NCBI GenBank assembly: GCA_023663725.1
Contig: JAMPGX010000016.1
Location: 1 to 64,000, forward strand
Length of the DNA stretch: 64,000 nucleotides
Source: a bacterium
Lineage (GTDB): Bacteria; Bacillota; Clostridia; Lachnospirales; Lachnospiraceae
Direction of reading: 5' to 3'
Shown one piece after another: positions 1-8,245 of the stretch. The notes beneath the pieces were generated by a model that worked only from the letters and a program-made list of their open reading frames with translations, did not search any database and was not told the DNA's origin. Both the position numbers and the translations under genes were made by a program. How positions within the stretch are numbered: position 1 is the first letter of the stretch; every line of letters begins with the position of its first letter.

Positions 1-205
1 CCAGTGCAAAATTTCTGGTTATTCATAAAAATTGGTTACAGCGAAATTGATTCAAAATATTGCCATATGGTAAAATATGTGGTAATATGCTCTTGAAAGC
101 AAAAGATTTCCAGGGCTATGACCCGTTTGGCGCAGATTGCGCATCTGACGAACTTCTATGTTCTCTCAAGAAATCCTGCTTTTATTTTCCTAATCAATTT
201 TATAA
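1..205. other. AT-rich region before the Rpn-type gene
   Basis: This stretch holds no gene I recognise. A 43-codon reading frame starts with ATG at 87 and ends with TAG at 216-218 (begins MLLKAKDFQGYDPF); it has no clear ribosome binding site and may be a remnant. The region ends where similarity to Rpn-type nucleases begins, at about 218. Confidence 0.3.
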
Positions 206-328
206 TCAGCAGGAGTAGAGCGTCAGATTTTTTGTGCGCAGTTTCTGCGGGATTACAGTGGCTGTAAGGCGCTTTCGCAGGTACAACCCGAGGATATCGA
301 AGATATTTCGGAGCGTTTTACCAGCATC

Positions 329-1126
329 ATGGGCACCAAGGTGGAAGGGGACACTGTCAAACGGATTCGGCTGAGGAATCCGGACGGTGAAGACAGAGTT
401 CTCTATGCTGTATCTCTGATTGAACACAAGAGCGATGTGGATTATGATGTGGCTATGCAGCTTTTGCATTACATCAGCAATATCTGGCGGGATTATGCTC
501 GAAGCCAACGCTATCAGACGGAGAAGGGGAACTGGGTGGAGGTCAACAGGACTAAGGCGTTTCGCTATCCGCCGATCCTGCCCATCGTATACTATGAGGG
601 AAATGACAGGTGGACGGCAGGGCTGAGGCTTCGGGACAGGGTGCTGACCGTGGAGGGCCTTGAGGCCTATGTTCCTGACTTTACCTATCATCTGGTGGGA
701 ATCCGGGACTATGACAGCGCGGAGCTCTTGAACAACGCGGATGAGATGTCGCTGATTATGCTGCTGAACAAGGCGCAGACGGCGGACGAACTGCACAGGA
801 TATTTGATGTGCCTGCGGAGGAGATTAACCGCATAGTGGGTGGTTCGCCGGAGCATGTGCTGGAGGTTATTCTGGATGTGGTATACATGCTGTGCCGCAA
901 AGTAAATCTGTCAGGGGAGGAGACACGGGGAGTGCTGTCTCAGTTGAAGGAGGGGAGAAATATGGGCTATCTGTTTGAAAACATGGAACATATGGACATC
1001 CAGGAGGAGAGGCGTAAGACGAAGGAGGCTAGGGAAGAGCTGGAGCGATATAAGGAGCAGACAGAAGCAGAGCTGGAGCGACTAAGAAGCGAACTTCAGG
1101 AGGCGATGTCCAGGCAGAAAGAATGA
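329..1126 (+). CDS. Rpn family recombination-promoting nuclease/putative transposase, 5' end degenerate
   Basis: The protein resembles the Rpn/Transposase_31 family, PD-(D/E)XK DNA endonucleases common in Clostridia and often lineage-expanded. Visible features are the DTVKRIRL stretch, the strand YAVSLIEHKS carrying the E-x-K part of the nuclease core, and a charged coiled-coil C-terminus (EELERYKEQTEAELERL). Family-like sequence continues upstream of the ATG used here: the same frame from about 218 encodes FCAQFLRDYSGC and VQPEDIEDISERF. No ATG, GTG or TTG precedes it before an in-frame stop at 203, so the true start has probably been lost or frameshifted. Whether the 265-residue product is active is doubtful. 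The family call is good; intactness is not. Confidence 0.7.
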   Translation: MGTKVEGDTVKRIRLRNPDGEDRVLYAVSLIEHKSDVDYDVAMQLLHYISNIWRDYARSQRYQTEKGNWVEVNRTKAFRYPPILPIVYYEGNDRWTAGLRLRDRVLTVEGLEAYVPDFTYHLVGIRDYDSAELLNNADEMSLIMLLNKAQTADELHRIFDVPAEEINRIVGGSPEHVLEVILDVVYMLCRKVNLSGEETRGVLSQLKEGRNMGYLFENMEHMDIQEERRKTKEAREELERYKEQTEAELERLRSELQEAMSRQKE

Positions 1127-1236
1127 GTGCATTCGCCAGGCCATTGCAACGGTGCTCCACAGAGTGAGACACCTTGGCACAGGAATGCCCGTCGGCAGTG
1201 AACAGCCGACTGTATCCTGTGCCAGAGAGTCTTGCA

Positions 1237-1887
1237 TTACGCTACATAGACATACATAAAGATAAAATGACAGATGCTTCCACCCATGACAAACAGATGA
1301 AAGATTTCATGGGAGCCAAAATACCTGTGATGAGCGTTGAAGAGTGGGAGCTTGAGCGCATAGATCACGCCGCCCACAGTGTAGATGATTCCTCCTGCTA
1401 ATAGCCACAGAAATGCGGCGGTAGGCAGAGTGTCCAACAATTGGCCGAACACCAGGACACAGACCCAGCCCATGGCGATATAGATCAGAGAGGAGAACCA
1501 TTTGGGACAGGTAATCCAGAACGCTTTGATCAACATGCCTGCGATGGCGATTCCCCATACCAGAGCAAGCAGAGTATAACCGGATGTGCCGCCCAGCACG
1601 ATCAGGCATACCGGTGTGTAGGAACCCGCTATCAGTACAAAAATCATCATATGGTCAAGCTTGCGGAACAATTTCAATTTCGTGCCGGTGAGATTCACAC
1701 TGTGATAGGTGGCGCTGGCTCCGTAGAGCAGGATCATGCTGGCCATGAATACGGTCATGGCTGTCAGCGTGATATGTCCTCCGGATACGGCGGCTTTTAT
1801 CAACAGCGGCATGGCAGCGAATACAGCCATCATCATGCCAATAAAATGGGTCAGCGCGCTGCCCGGTTCGCGAATGGTAATCTGCAT
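1237..1887 (-). CDS. trhA: Hemolysin III family / PAQR membrane homeostasis protein TrhA
   Basis: This is a 216-residue integral membrane protein with about seven hydrophobic segments, the normal size for the bacterial PAQR (hemolysin III, YplQ/TrhA) family. Family histidines are visible: ALTHFIG near the N-terminus, GASATYHS after the second segment, and HEIFHLFVMGG near the C-terminus, which together would form the metal site. The start was set at the ATG whose upstream sequence on the minus strand is an AGGAGGTG ribosome binding site; an upstream in-frame ATG lacks one. TrhA proteins have been linked to membrane lipid homeostasis; the hemolysin name is historical. A sigma-A-like promoter and a 19-bp palindrome lie upstream. 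Confidence 0.9.
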   Translation of the reverse strand: MQITIREPGSALTHFIGMMMAVFAAMPLLIKAAVSGGHITLTAMTVFMASMILLYGASATYHSVNLTGTKLKLFRKLDHMMIFVLIAGSYTPVCLIVLGGTSGYTLLALVWGIAIAGMLIKAFWITCPKWFSSLIYIAMGWVCVLVFGQLLDTLPTAAFLWLLAGGIIYTVGGVIYALKLPLFNAHHRYFGSHEIFHLFVMGGSICHFIFMYVYVA

Positions 1888-1958
1888 AGTAACACCTCCT
1901 GTTTTTGTGTCAGACCATGGTTTGCCACGATACACCATGTGATTTTAATTTTATTATA

Positions 1959-1977
1959 TGTAGTTTTTAAAACTACA
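1959..1977. promoter_or_regulatory. 19-bp palindrome in the trhA 5' leader (candidate operator)
   Basis: TGTAGTTTTTAAAACTACA is a near-perfect palindrome (arms TGTAGTTTT and AAAACTACA around one base). It lies between the predicted trhA transcription start and its ribosome binding site, a position suited to a repressor. No matching regulator is visible nearby. Confidence 0.4.
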
Positions 1978-1991
1978 TTCAGGATAGTTGA

Positions 1992-2020
1992 ATACTACAC
2001 CATATAAATGAGAATGTCAA
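1992..2020 (-). promoter_or_regulatory. Sigma-A promoter for trhA
   Basis: Read on the minus strand: TTGACA (2020-2015), a 17-bp spacer, then TAGTAT (1997-1992). It points toward trhA. Confidence 0.6.
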
Positions 2021-2052
2021 TACCTTTTTTTGAAATCAGGGACAGTAGGAGA

Positions 2053-2319
2053 TTAATCCTCCTCGATCACCTGGATTTCCAGATAGTCAAAGGGAATCTC
2101 CTCAATGAAATTATCCTGCCGGAATCTAACCTTGCTGTGGCGCTTGAACTCTGTCACTGTGGCATCGAGCCAGATGGGGTTTCCAAGGTCAAATTCATAG
2201 CAGATCTGTTCCAGCGCCCGAAAAATCTTGTGTGTTCTCGTATCCTCGCTGTCGTCTGCGACGACCATATCCCGCAGCATTCTATTGTTTTGAAACTCTC
2301 TGGCCCATAAGCGGAACAT
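2053..2319 (-). CDS. Small conserved hypothetical protein
   Basis: I do not recognise this 88-residue acidic protein (begins MFRLWAREFQNNRML, ends EIQVIEED). The start is set by a GGGGAGGA ribosome binding site 6-8 bases before the ATG; the longer frame upstream has no such signal. There is no signal peptide or membrane segment, so a cytoplasmic role is likely. It lies upstream of trhA in the same direction but is separated by 165 bp containing the trhA promoter, so the two are probably independent units. Confidence 0.6.
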   Translation of the reverse strand: MFRLWAREFQNNRMLRDMVVADDSEDTRTHKIFRALEQICYEFDLGNPIWLDATVTEFKRHSKVRFRQDNFIEEIPFDYLEIQVIEED

Positions 2320-2597
2320 ATCTATCCTCCCCATGTCGTATTTTAACCCGTTAATCATGCCGTAATCAGAGGCTATAGCAGAATTATTGTAACATACAAA
2401 AAGGAAATAGACAATTTTTTTCCATGAATATGAAACGCCGTTCACGCATAAATATATATAGTGGGCGCAAAACCCACAAAAAGTACCAACAAATCTTAAA
2501 AAAGGATTAATTTTTTGTGAAAAACATACATTTTTGGAGCGCTTTATGTTATACTGATCTCAGTAAATGTAGCTGTGTGGAGCTAGAAGGAGTACAT

Positions 2598-3251
2598 ATG
2601 GAATTGCGAGCAGACAACGGTGACGGGGTTGACAGCTGGAAAGAGGTCAATCTGGTTTATAATGCAGCGTTGAAACAGGTTGAGACCAAGATGGAGATCC
2701 TGAATGATGAATTTCAGCATGTGCATCAATACAATCCTATCGAACATATCAAGGCCAGGATCAAGACACCGGAAAGTATTGTCAAGAAGCTTAAGCGTCA
2801 TGGTTATGAGTCTACGATAGACAACATGGTGAGGCATATCAACGATATTGCGGGAATTCGCATTATCTGTTCTTTTACCTCCGACATCTACCGGATAGCG
2901 GAGATGATCGGGCAGCAGAAGGATATACAGGTTATTGCGGTGAAGGATTACATCACTTATCCCAAAGCCAGCGGATATAAGAGTTACCATATGATCGTGA
3001 CTGTGCCGGTATATCTGTCTGACCGTATTGTGGATACCAAGGTAGAGATTCAGATTCGAACTGTTGCCATGGATTTCTGGGCAAGTCTGGAGCATAAGAT
3101 ACACTATAAATTCGAGGGCGATGCGCCGGAGCATATTCGGAGTGAGCTGGTGGAATGCGCCAAGATGGTATCGGATCTGGACAACAGGATGTTATCGCTG
3201 AACGAAGAGATCCTCTCTATCAGTCATTCCCAGAAACGGAAAACCTCCTGA
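2598..3251 (+). CDS. relQ: GTP pyrophosphokinase family protein (RelQ-type small alarmone synthetase)
   Basis: This 217-residue protein has only the synthetase domain of the RelA/SpoT family, with no HD hydrolase or TGS/ACT domains, as in RelQ (YjbM) small alarmone synthetases. It would transfer pyrophosphate from ATP to GDP or GTP to make (p)ppGpp in the cytoplasm. Motifs seen are HIKARIKTPESIVKKLKR (residues ~50-67), NDIAGIRIIC, ASGYKSYH, and VEIQIRTVAMDFWASLEHK. The start was chosen because AGAAGGAG precedes the ATG at 2598; an in-frame ATG at 2517 has none. It stands alone and ends in a short hairpin. Related small synthetases respond to cell wall or stress cues; regulation here is unknown. 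Confidence 0.88.
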   Translation: MELRADNGDGVDSWKEVNLVYNAALKQVETKMEILNDEFQHVHQYNPIEHIKARIKTPESIVKKLKRHGYESTIDNMVRHINDIAGIRIICSFTSDIYRIAEMIGQQKDIQVIAVKDYITYPKASGYKSYHMIVTVPVYLSDRIVDTKVEIQIRTVAMDFWASLEHKIHYKFEGDAPEHIRSELVECAKMVSDLDNRMLSLNEEILSISHSQKRKTS

Positions 3252-3261
3252 AAAGAGGAGT

Positions 3262-3287
3262 GCCCAGACACCTTTCGGCGTCTGGGC
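3262..3287 (+). terminator. Weak terminator hairpin after relQ
   Basis: An 8-bp perfect stem (GCCCAGAC / GTCTGGGC) surrounds a 10-base loop just after the stop codon. No proper T-run follows, so termination may be inefficient. Confidence 0.45.
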
Positions 3288-3561
3288 TATTATGAAAAAA
3301 TTAGCAATTGTGCAATAGTGGTAAAACGTTTAATTTAAAAATAGTATAACTATTAAATATGAATAAAGTATGAACAATGTGTAAAACATTGGTGAATATT
3401 ACGAAAAAGAAAGGGGATAGCGGAAAATAATATACATTATGCATAAAGACACCCGTTGCTTTTTTTCTGTCAGACTGTGTAGTTTTTAGGTTGTAAAATG
3501 AAGAAAAAAATGATAAAATACAATAAATAGTTTGCGCTTTGGATTATTGGGAGGGAAATCA

Positions 3562-4335
3562 ATGGATACATTTATTGACAAGCTGGCACAACGTCTGACG
3601 GCGCAGGAGATGATCAAAGCAAATACTGCGGCGGACGCGGAGGAATTGCATAAGCTACAGGGGCAGGTTAAGCAGTATGAGGCCTGTCTTGATGAGATGA
3701 GGAATGTCAACTCGGCAACGATGGAGGCAGTGAACAGGCTACAGCAAACTGGCGAGGTATCTGCGGAAATGATAGATCGGCTGGAACATGCCAGTGTAGC
3801 GTCCGCGTCGGTAATTGAGCGTCTGGAGACGGCGATAGAGTCTGCGCTTCAGGCGATAAATCGTATGGAACATATGCAGGAGGTTTCCATGGGGCTGGTT
3901 GATAGACTGGAGCATGCCAGCGTAGCGTCCGCAGCAGCCTCAGAGAGTATAGATCAGCTTGTGAATGCAGGGATAGACAAGCTGCAGCACGCAGAGGTCA
4001 ATGTGGATGGCATCAATGAATTGGTACAGACCAGCATTGGCAAGATCAATGCTATGCAGCAGAATACCGATAACTTTCAGACGCTGCTCAGGGACAGTGC
4101 CGTCAGCCAGAACGAGGCAATCAATGATTTTGTTCACAAGGAGAGTGTAAAGGTGTACCGCAATGTGCAGGCGGTGGTTGTGGAAGAAGCGGCCAAGCAG
4201 ACTGAGGGACGGGAGAAGGTCAGTAAGTCCGGTTCCAACAAAATGTTGGTGCTTATGGGACTCTCAGGCGCGGCGCTATTGGCTTCGATTGGCTCCTTGG
4301 TTTTTCAGATTTTGACTTTATACCATATTATTTAA
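3562..4335 (+). CDS. Coiled-coil protein with C-terminal membrane anchor, unknown function
   Basis: This 257-residue protein is a long predicted coiled coil rich in Ala, Glu, Gln and Met, with one hydrophobic segment near the C-terminus (LVLMGLSGAALLASIGSLVFQIL). That suggests a cytoplasmic rod tethered to the membrane by its tail. The motif DRLEHASVASA occurs twice (residues ~70 and ~125), and NRMEHMQEVS between them is a degenerate version, so the rod grew by internal duplication. The start at 3562 follows GGGAGGG. The layout resembles chemoreceptor or partitioning rods, but no signalling hairpin or ligand domain is present, so I give no function. Confidence 0.65.
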   Translation: MDTFIDKLAQRLTAQEMIKANTAADAEELHKLQGQVKQYEACLDEMRNVNSATMEAVNRLQQTGEVSAEMIDRLEHASVASASVIERLETAIESALQAINRMEHMQEVSMGLVDRLEHASVASAAASESIDQLVNAGIDKLQHAEVNVDGINELVQTSIGKINAMQQNTDNFQTLLRDSAVSQNEAINDFVHKESVKVYRNVQAVVVEEAAKQTEGREKVSKSGSNKMLVLMGLSGAALLASIGSLVFQILTLYHII

Positions 4336-4419
4336 CAGAAGTGAATGAAATTAAGGCGGTCATGTCTTTTGCGGCATGGCCGTATTTCATGTTTGGATAT
4401 AGTGGAGGAGAGAACCGAT

Positions 4420-4989
4420 ATGGAAAAAGAGTTATGGAAGCCTGGGAATATGCTGTATCCTCTGCCAGTAGTGATGGTCACAGTGACGGATGGGGAGGGG
4501 AATGATAATATTATCACGGTAGCCTGGACGGGGACGGTCTGTAGCGATCCCCCTATGTTGTCTGTGTCCGTAAGACCTGAGAGACACTCGTATTCTATGC
4601 TGAAGCGCACAGGAGAATTCGTGGTCAATCTGGTGACAAGAGATCTGGTCTATGCCACTGATTACTGCGGCGTGAAAAGCGGAAGACAAGTGGACAAGTT
4701 TCGGGAGATGAAGCTGACAAAGCTGTCTGCGTCTCGGGTAAAGGCGCCTCTGATCGGTGAGAGCCCGGTGAATCTGGAATGCAGGGTGAGCCAGGTGATT
4801 TCGCTGGGCACTCATGATATGTTTCTGGCTGAGATTGTGGCGGTTCATGCGGACAGACAGTATATGGACGAAAAGGGCCGGTTTCATCTGGAACAGGCGC
4901 AGCCGGTGGTGTATTCTCATGGGGCTTATCTGGCCACCGGAGAAAAGCTGGGTACTTTTGGATACAGCGTTAGAAAGAAACGTCTTTAA
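4420..4989 (+). CDS. Flavin reductase family protein (FMN-binding split barrel)
   Basis: The 189-residue product matches the flavin reductase-like family. These proteins bind FMN in a split barrel and act as NAD(P)H:flavin oxidoreductases or as stand-alone flavoproteins of uncertain substrate. Visible pieces are the N-terminal YPLPVVMVTV, the NIITVAWTGTVCSDPPMLSVSVRPERHSY region typical of the flavin site (residues ~24-55), and the C-terminal PVVYSHGAYLATGEKLGTFGYS. The start follows GTGGAGGAG at 4402-4410. The gene converges on dinB and the two stop codons overlap by 4 bp. Confidence 0.85.
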   Translation: MEKELWKPGNMLYPLPVVMVTVTDGEGNDNIITVAWTGTVCSDPPMLSVSVRPERHSYSMLKRTGEFVVNLVTRDLVYATDYCGVKSGRQVDKFREMKLTKLSASRVKAPLIGESPVNLECRVSQVISLGTHDMFLAEIVAVHADRQYMDEKGRFHLEQAQPVVYSHGAYLATGEKLGTFGYSVRKKRL

Positions 4990-6230
4990 TGAGAGGAGTC
5001 CAGTAGACTGCCTCTCTTGACGATATCCTGGCCGTATTTTCCACGCAGGCCGTCCAGGGCTCGGTCCAGACGTTGCTGCTTCTCGCTTCGCAGGGAGCCC
5101 TCATCGGATGAGAGGCGGACGCTGTGGGAGACAGGGGGCTGATAATCGAACAGATTCAGCTGAATCGGCTCCGTCTCCGGCACGAGCTTGGATGTGCGGA
5201 CACCCAGCAGGCGTATAGGCTGACCGTTCCAAAGTTCATCGAACAGCTGGCAGGCAGTCCTGTAAATCTCCTGAGAGGTGGACGTGGGCATTGGCAATTG
5301 AGCTTGGTGTGAAACCGACTGAAAAGTGGCGTACTTGATCTCTGCGCTGACCATACCGGCCAACTCTCCATTGGCGCGAAGTCTTGCGGCGACGGATTCG
5401 GCCAGAGACAACAGTATGGGGCAGACGTCCTCGCGTGTCAGCGCATCCCGCTGCAGGGTGACAGAATTACCGATTCCTTTCGCTTTTACAGGCCTTGGCG
5501 TAAGGTCTGAATCATCGATCCCATTGGCATATTGCCACAGAGTGATACCATGACTCTTTAGATGGGCCTCCAGAATATCCGTCTGGGCGCACGCCAGATC
5601 GCCGATGGTCAGAATCCCAAGCTTATGCAGAACCTCTGCACTGGAGCGGCCACAGAGAAATAGAGAGGATACGGGAAGCGGCCACATTTTCTCAGGGATC
5701 TCCTGCACATACAGAGTGTGGACCAGATCCGGTTTTTGAAAGTCTGAAGCCATCTTAGCCAGTACCTTGCGGTCGGAGATGCCGATGTTGACCGTAAAGC
5801 CCAAAGTATCACGCACCTTGTCCTTGATCATTCGTGCGGCAGCTTCCGGAGAGGTATAATTTCGGGCGATAGGGGTATAATCCATATAGCACTCGTCAAT
5901 ACTCACCTGCTCTATGTCAGGGCAGATGTCGGACAATAACTCCATCAGTTCCTGACTGCGTTGGCGGTACATGGCGTGATCAGGGGGAACGATCATCAGA
6001 GAGGGGCATTTGCGCAGGGCGTTAACCACGGGCTCGCCCGTGGTAATACCGTAGGCTTTGGCAGGCAGGGACTTGGCCAGCACTACACCGTGGCGCTTGG
6101 CGATATCCCCGCCTACGATGGAGGGAATCAGGCGCAGATCCGTGTCGCAACCACCCTGCAGCCGAGAGAGCGCGGTCCAACTGAGAAATGCGGAATTGAC
6201 ATCAATATGAAAAAATATGCGCTTGTCCAT
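4986..6230 (-). CDS. dinB: DNA polymerase IV (Y-family translesion polymerase)
   Basis: This 414-residue protein is a Y-family polymerase. It has the N-terminal catalytic motif FFHIDVNSAF with the first metal-binding Asp, and the palm motif SIDECYMD (residues ~109-116) with the paired Asp-Glu. A C-terminal IQLNLFDY fits the QLxLF sliding-clamp binding peptide. It would copy past damaged template bases at stalled forks. The start chosen has a weak GAGG site; an ATG ten codons upstream is possible. Its promoter overlaps the divergent promoter of the M23 peptidase gene. No LexA-like box was identified. Confidence 0.93.
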   Translation of the reverse strand: MDKRIFFHIDVNSAFLSWTALSRLQGGCDTDLRLIPSIVGGDIAKRHGVVLAKSLPAKAYGITTGEPVVNALRKCPSLMIVPPDHAMYRQRSQELMELLSDICPDIEQVSIDECYMDYTPIARNYTSPEAAARMIKDKVRDTLGFTVNIGISDRKVLAKMASDFQKPDLVHTLYVQEIPEKMWPLPVSSLFLCGRSSAEVLHKLGILTIGDLACAQTDILEAHLKSHGITLWQYANGIDDSDLTPRPVKAKGIGNSVTLQRDALTREDVCPILLSLAESVAARLRANGELAGMVSAEIKYATFQSVSHQAQLPMPTSTSQEIYRTACQLFDELWNGQPIRLLGVRTSKLVPETEPIQLNLFDYQPPVSHSVRLSSDEGSLRSEKQQRLDRALDGLRGKYGQDIVKRGSLLDSSH

Positions 6231-6283
6231 GTTTGCCTCATTCCTGCCTGCCGGTGGCACGCGCTAATTTGTTTCTTAAGATT

Positions 6284-6313
6284 AGTATACAACAGGCAAT
6301 AAGCTCTTTACAA
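6284..6313 (-). promoter_or_regulatory. Sigma-A promoter for dinB
   Basis: On the minus strand: TTGTAA (6313-6308), an 18-bp spacer and TATACT (6289-6284). Its -35 box overlaps that of the plus-strand promoter at 6307. Confidence 0.55.
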
Positions 6314-6335
6314 CTAAAATTAAAGTTGGTATGAT
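6307..6335 (+). promoter_or_regulatory. Sigma-A promoter for the M23 peptidase gene
   Basis: TTTACA (6307-6312), a 17-bp spacer and TATGAT (6330-6335), about 45 bp before the start codon. The -35 is shared with the divergent dinB promoter. Confidence 0.65.
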
Positions 6336-6381
6336 GTATAAGGTTATTGGTCGAAAAATGTTTATATACAAGAGGCTTTAG

Positions 6382-7980
6382 ATGAAAATGACAAAATATG
6401 GGAAAACATTAAAATATACATATATTAGATGGAATATGCTGATCCTGTTAGCATGCCTGCTGTTTATGCATGGCTATGTGAAGTTTGAGAGTACGGGAGA
6501 TAATCTGTATCATATTTTTATCAATGGCACACAGGTGGGAAGCGTGGCGCATCTGCAGGATGCCGAGGATATGCTCTGGAGGGCGAGGCGGGAGATCGCC
6601 GCGTCGTCTGATAATCTGATGCTGATGGATGTGAATATGACCTATGTGGGCGAAGAGATGCTCTACGGCTATGTGGATGATGAGCAGGAGGTCTATGAGA
6701 ATATCCGACAGGTGCTGTCGGGCGGTGTCCAGGAGGCCTCAGTCCGCTCCTACACCTTGAAAATGGATGAATATATGGTTAGTCTCGCGTCGGTGGAGGA
6801 GATGGAGGAGCTGTTGCAGGCCGCCATCGACAAATATGACAGCGAGGGCAAGTTCCGTGTGGAAATCGTGCAGGACGAGAACCGGCTTTTTAATGTGTTG
6901 ACCACCAGTATAGTGGATGAAAGGAGCCAGCAGCAACAGATGGAGGAAATCCAGCAACGGGATACGCAGCTTTTTCCCGAGGCTGGGATCGAGGCGGAGC
7001 TGACCGAGCTCTTTTCGGCGGATGTAGAGAAAGAGGATAAGGATTTTGAGGACTTTGACCTGGGAATCATGTCCATGCATTTTACGGAGAAAGTGGAGAT
7101 CGTTGAGGCTTATTTGCCGCAGAGCCAGTTGATGCCTCTGGACCGTGCGATTGAGGAGCTGACCAAGGAGGAGGAGGCTCCCGGAATCTATACCGTAGTT
7201 TCAGGGGATACTCTGTCCGAGATATCGCTCAAGGTGAATATTCCCATGGATGATATTGTGGCGATGAACGATAGTCTGGAAACTATCAACACGACGATTC
7301 GTGCGGGACAGGAACTCGTCATCACGGTTCCCGAACCGGAAGTATCCGTGGAGCGCCGTGAGGTCAAATTTTATGACGAAATATATGACGCGGACGTGAT
7401 TTATTATGATAGGGATGACTGGTATACCTATCAGACCAATACGATTCAGGAGCCCTCGGCAGGGAGGCGGAAAATTGTGGCACAGGAGGATTATGTGAAT
7501 GATACGCTTACTTGTCGGGAGATACTAAAGGAAGAGGTAATCATGGAGGCCAGGGCGAAAATCGTGGAGCGCGGCACCAAGGTGCCTCCCACATATATCA
7601 GGCCCATCTCCGGCGGACGCGCGACATCGGGCTTTGGCAGGCGGAAAGCGCCTACCAAGGGGGCCAGCACCTACCACAAGGGCCAGGACTGGGCAATACC
7701 CGTGGGAACGACTGTTGTCGCCTCCTGTGGAGGACGTGTATCCAAGGCCGGATGGGGCAGCGGCTACGGCTATGTGGTGTATATTGACCACGAGGACGGA
7801 CGGCAGACCAGATACGCGCATCTGTCCAAGATACTGGTCAAGGTTGGGGATTATGTGAAACAGGGGCAGAAGATAGCCCTCAGCGGCAATACGGGAATCA
7901 CATCGGGACCTCATCTGCACTTTGAGATGCTGATCGGGGGCAAGCAGGTGAATCCGAATCCCTATCTCGATAAAAAGTAG
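6382..7980 (+). CDS. M23 family metallopeptidase with LysM and G5 domains
   Basis: This 532-residue cell wall enzyme has one N-terminal hydrophobic segment (residues ~18-32) acting as signal anchor. A LysM peptidoglycan-binding module follows at ~270-317 (begins YTVVSGDTLSEIS), then a G5-like beta region at ~326-405, and a C-terminal M23 zinc endopeptidase. The metal and catalytic residues are visible as HKGQD (His ~433) and HLHFE (~511-515), with TSGFGRR before them. It would cut peptide cross-links of peptidoglycan outside the membrane. The large N-terminal region up to residue 265 is not assigned. The start ATG follows AGAGGC; a second ATG two codons later is equally possible. Confidence 0.92.
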   Translation: MKMTKYGKTLKYTYIRWNMLILLACLLFMHGYVKFESTGDNLYHIFINGTQVGSVAHLQDAEDMLWRARREIAASSDNLMLMDVNMTYVGEEMLYGYVDDEQEVYENIRQVLSGGVQEASVRSYTLKMDEYMVSLASVEEMEELLQAAIDKYDSEGKFRVEIVQDENRLFNVLTTSIVDERSQQQQMEEIQQRDTQLFPEAGIEAELTELFSADVEKEDKDFEDFDLGIMSMHFTEKVEIVEAYLPQSQLMPLDRAIEELTKEEEAPGIYTVVSGDTLSEISLKVNIPMDDIVAMNDSLETINTTIRAGQELVITVPEPEVSVERREVKFYDEIYDADVIYYDRDDWYTYQTNTIQEPSAGRRKIVAQEDYVNDTLTCREILKEEVIMEARAKIVERGTKVPPTYIRPISGGRATSGFGRRKAPTKGASTYHKGQDWAIPVGTTVVASCGGRVSKAGWGSGYGYVVYIDHEDGRQTRYAHLSKILVKVGDYVKQGQKIALSGNTGITSGPHLHFEMLIGGKQVNPNPYLDKK

Positions 7981-8008
7981 AGTCCTGAATGCGGAACGAA
8001 CGTTCTGT

Positions 8009-8036
8009 TTTACAAATAGGAATTTTATGGTATAAT
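8009..8036 (+). promoter_or_regulatory. Strong sigma-A promoter before the structured RNA and murA
   Basis: TTTACA (8009-8014), a 16-bp spacer and a perfect TATAAT (8031-8036). Transcription would start near 8043, right at the beginning of the folded region that follows. Confidence 0.7.
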
Positions 8037-8042
8037 ATCCCC

Positions 8043-8165
8043 AAAGGGCAGAGTCAAGTGCCCGAAGAAACAGCTGCCGTGCTTGCACGGGCAGATGGTT
8101 ATTCGGGGATTTGACGAGTGAAAGCGAGCCCTGAAAACCGGAGGTTTTTAGGGCCTCTGCCCGTA
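8043..8165 (+). ncRNA. Structured RNA (leader or small RNA) upstream of murA, family not assigned
   Basis: The RNA predicted to start near 8043 folds into a closed three-way junction. P1 is an 8-bp perfect helix (GGGCAGAG 8046-8053 with CTCTGCCC 8155-8162). The second arm pairs TCAA and CCCGAA (8054-8066) with TTCGGG and TTGA (8102-8114), capped by the hairpin 8074-8094. The third arm pairs GCCCT and AAAACC (8128-8139) with GGTTTT and AGGGC (8143-8154). No T-run terminator follows, so it could be the murA 5' leader. I could not match it to the SAM, c-di-AMP, c-di-GMP, glycine, cobalamin or T-box consensus, nor convincingly to 6S or SRP RNA. Confidence 0.55.
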
Positions 8166-8245
8166 ACATGCGGTAATCCTGATAGAGTTAAACATTTTAA
8201 TGAAGAATATCATCTATTTATATAAATCCGTACGAGGTAAAATAA

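Noticed and set aside
8043-8165. 6S RNA or c-di-AMP riboswitch
   Set aside because: The fold is too short for 6S (about 120 nt, no central bubble) and lacks the c-di-AMP consensus words.
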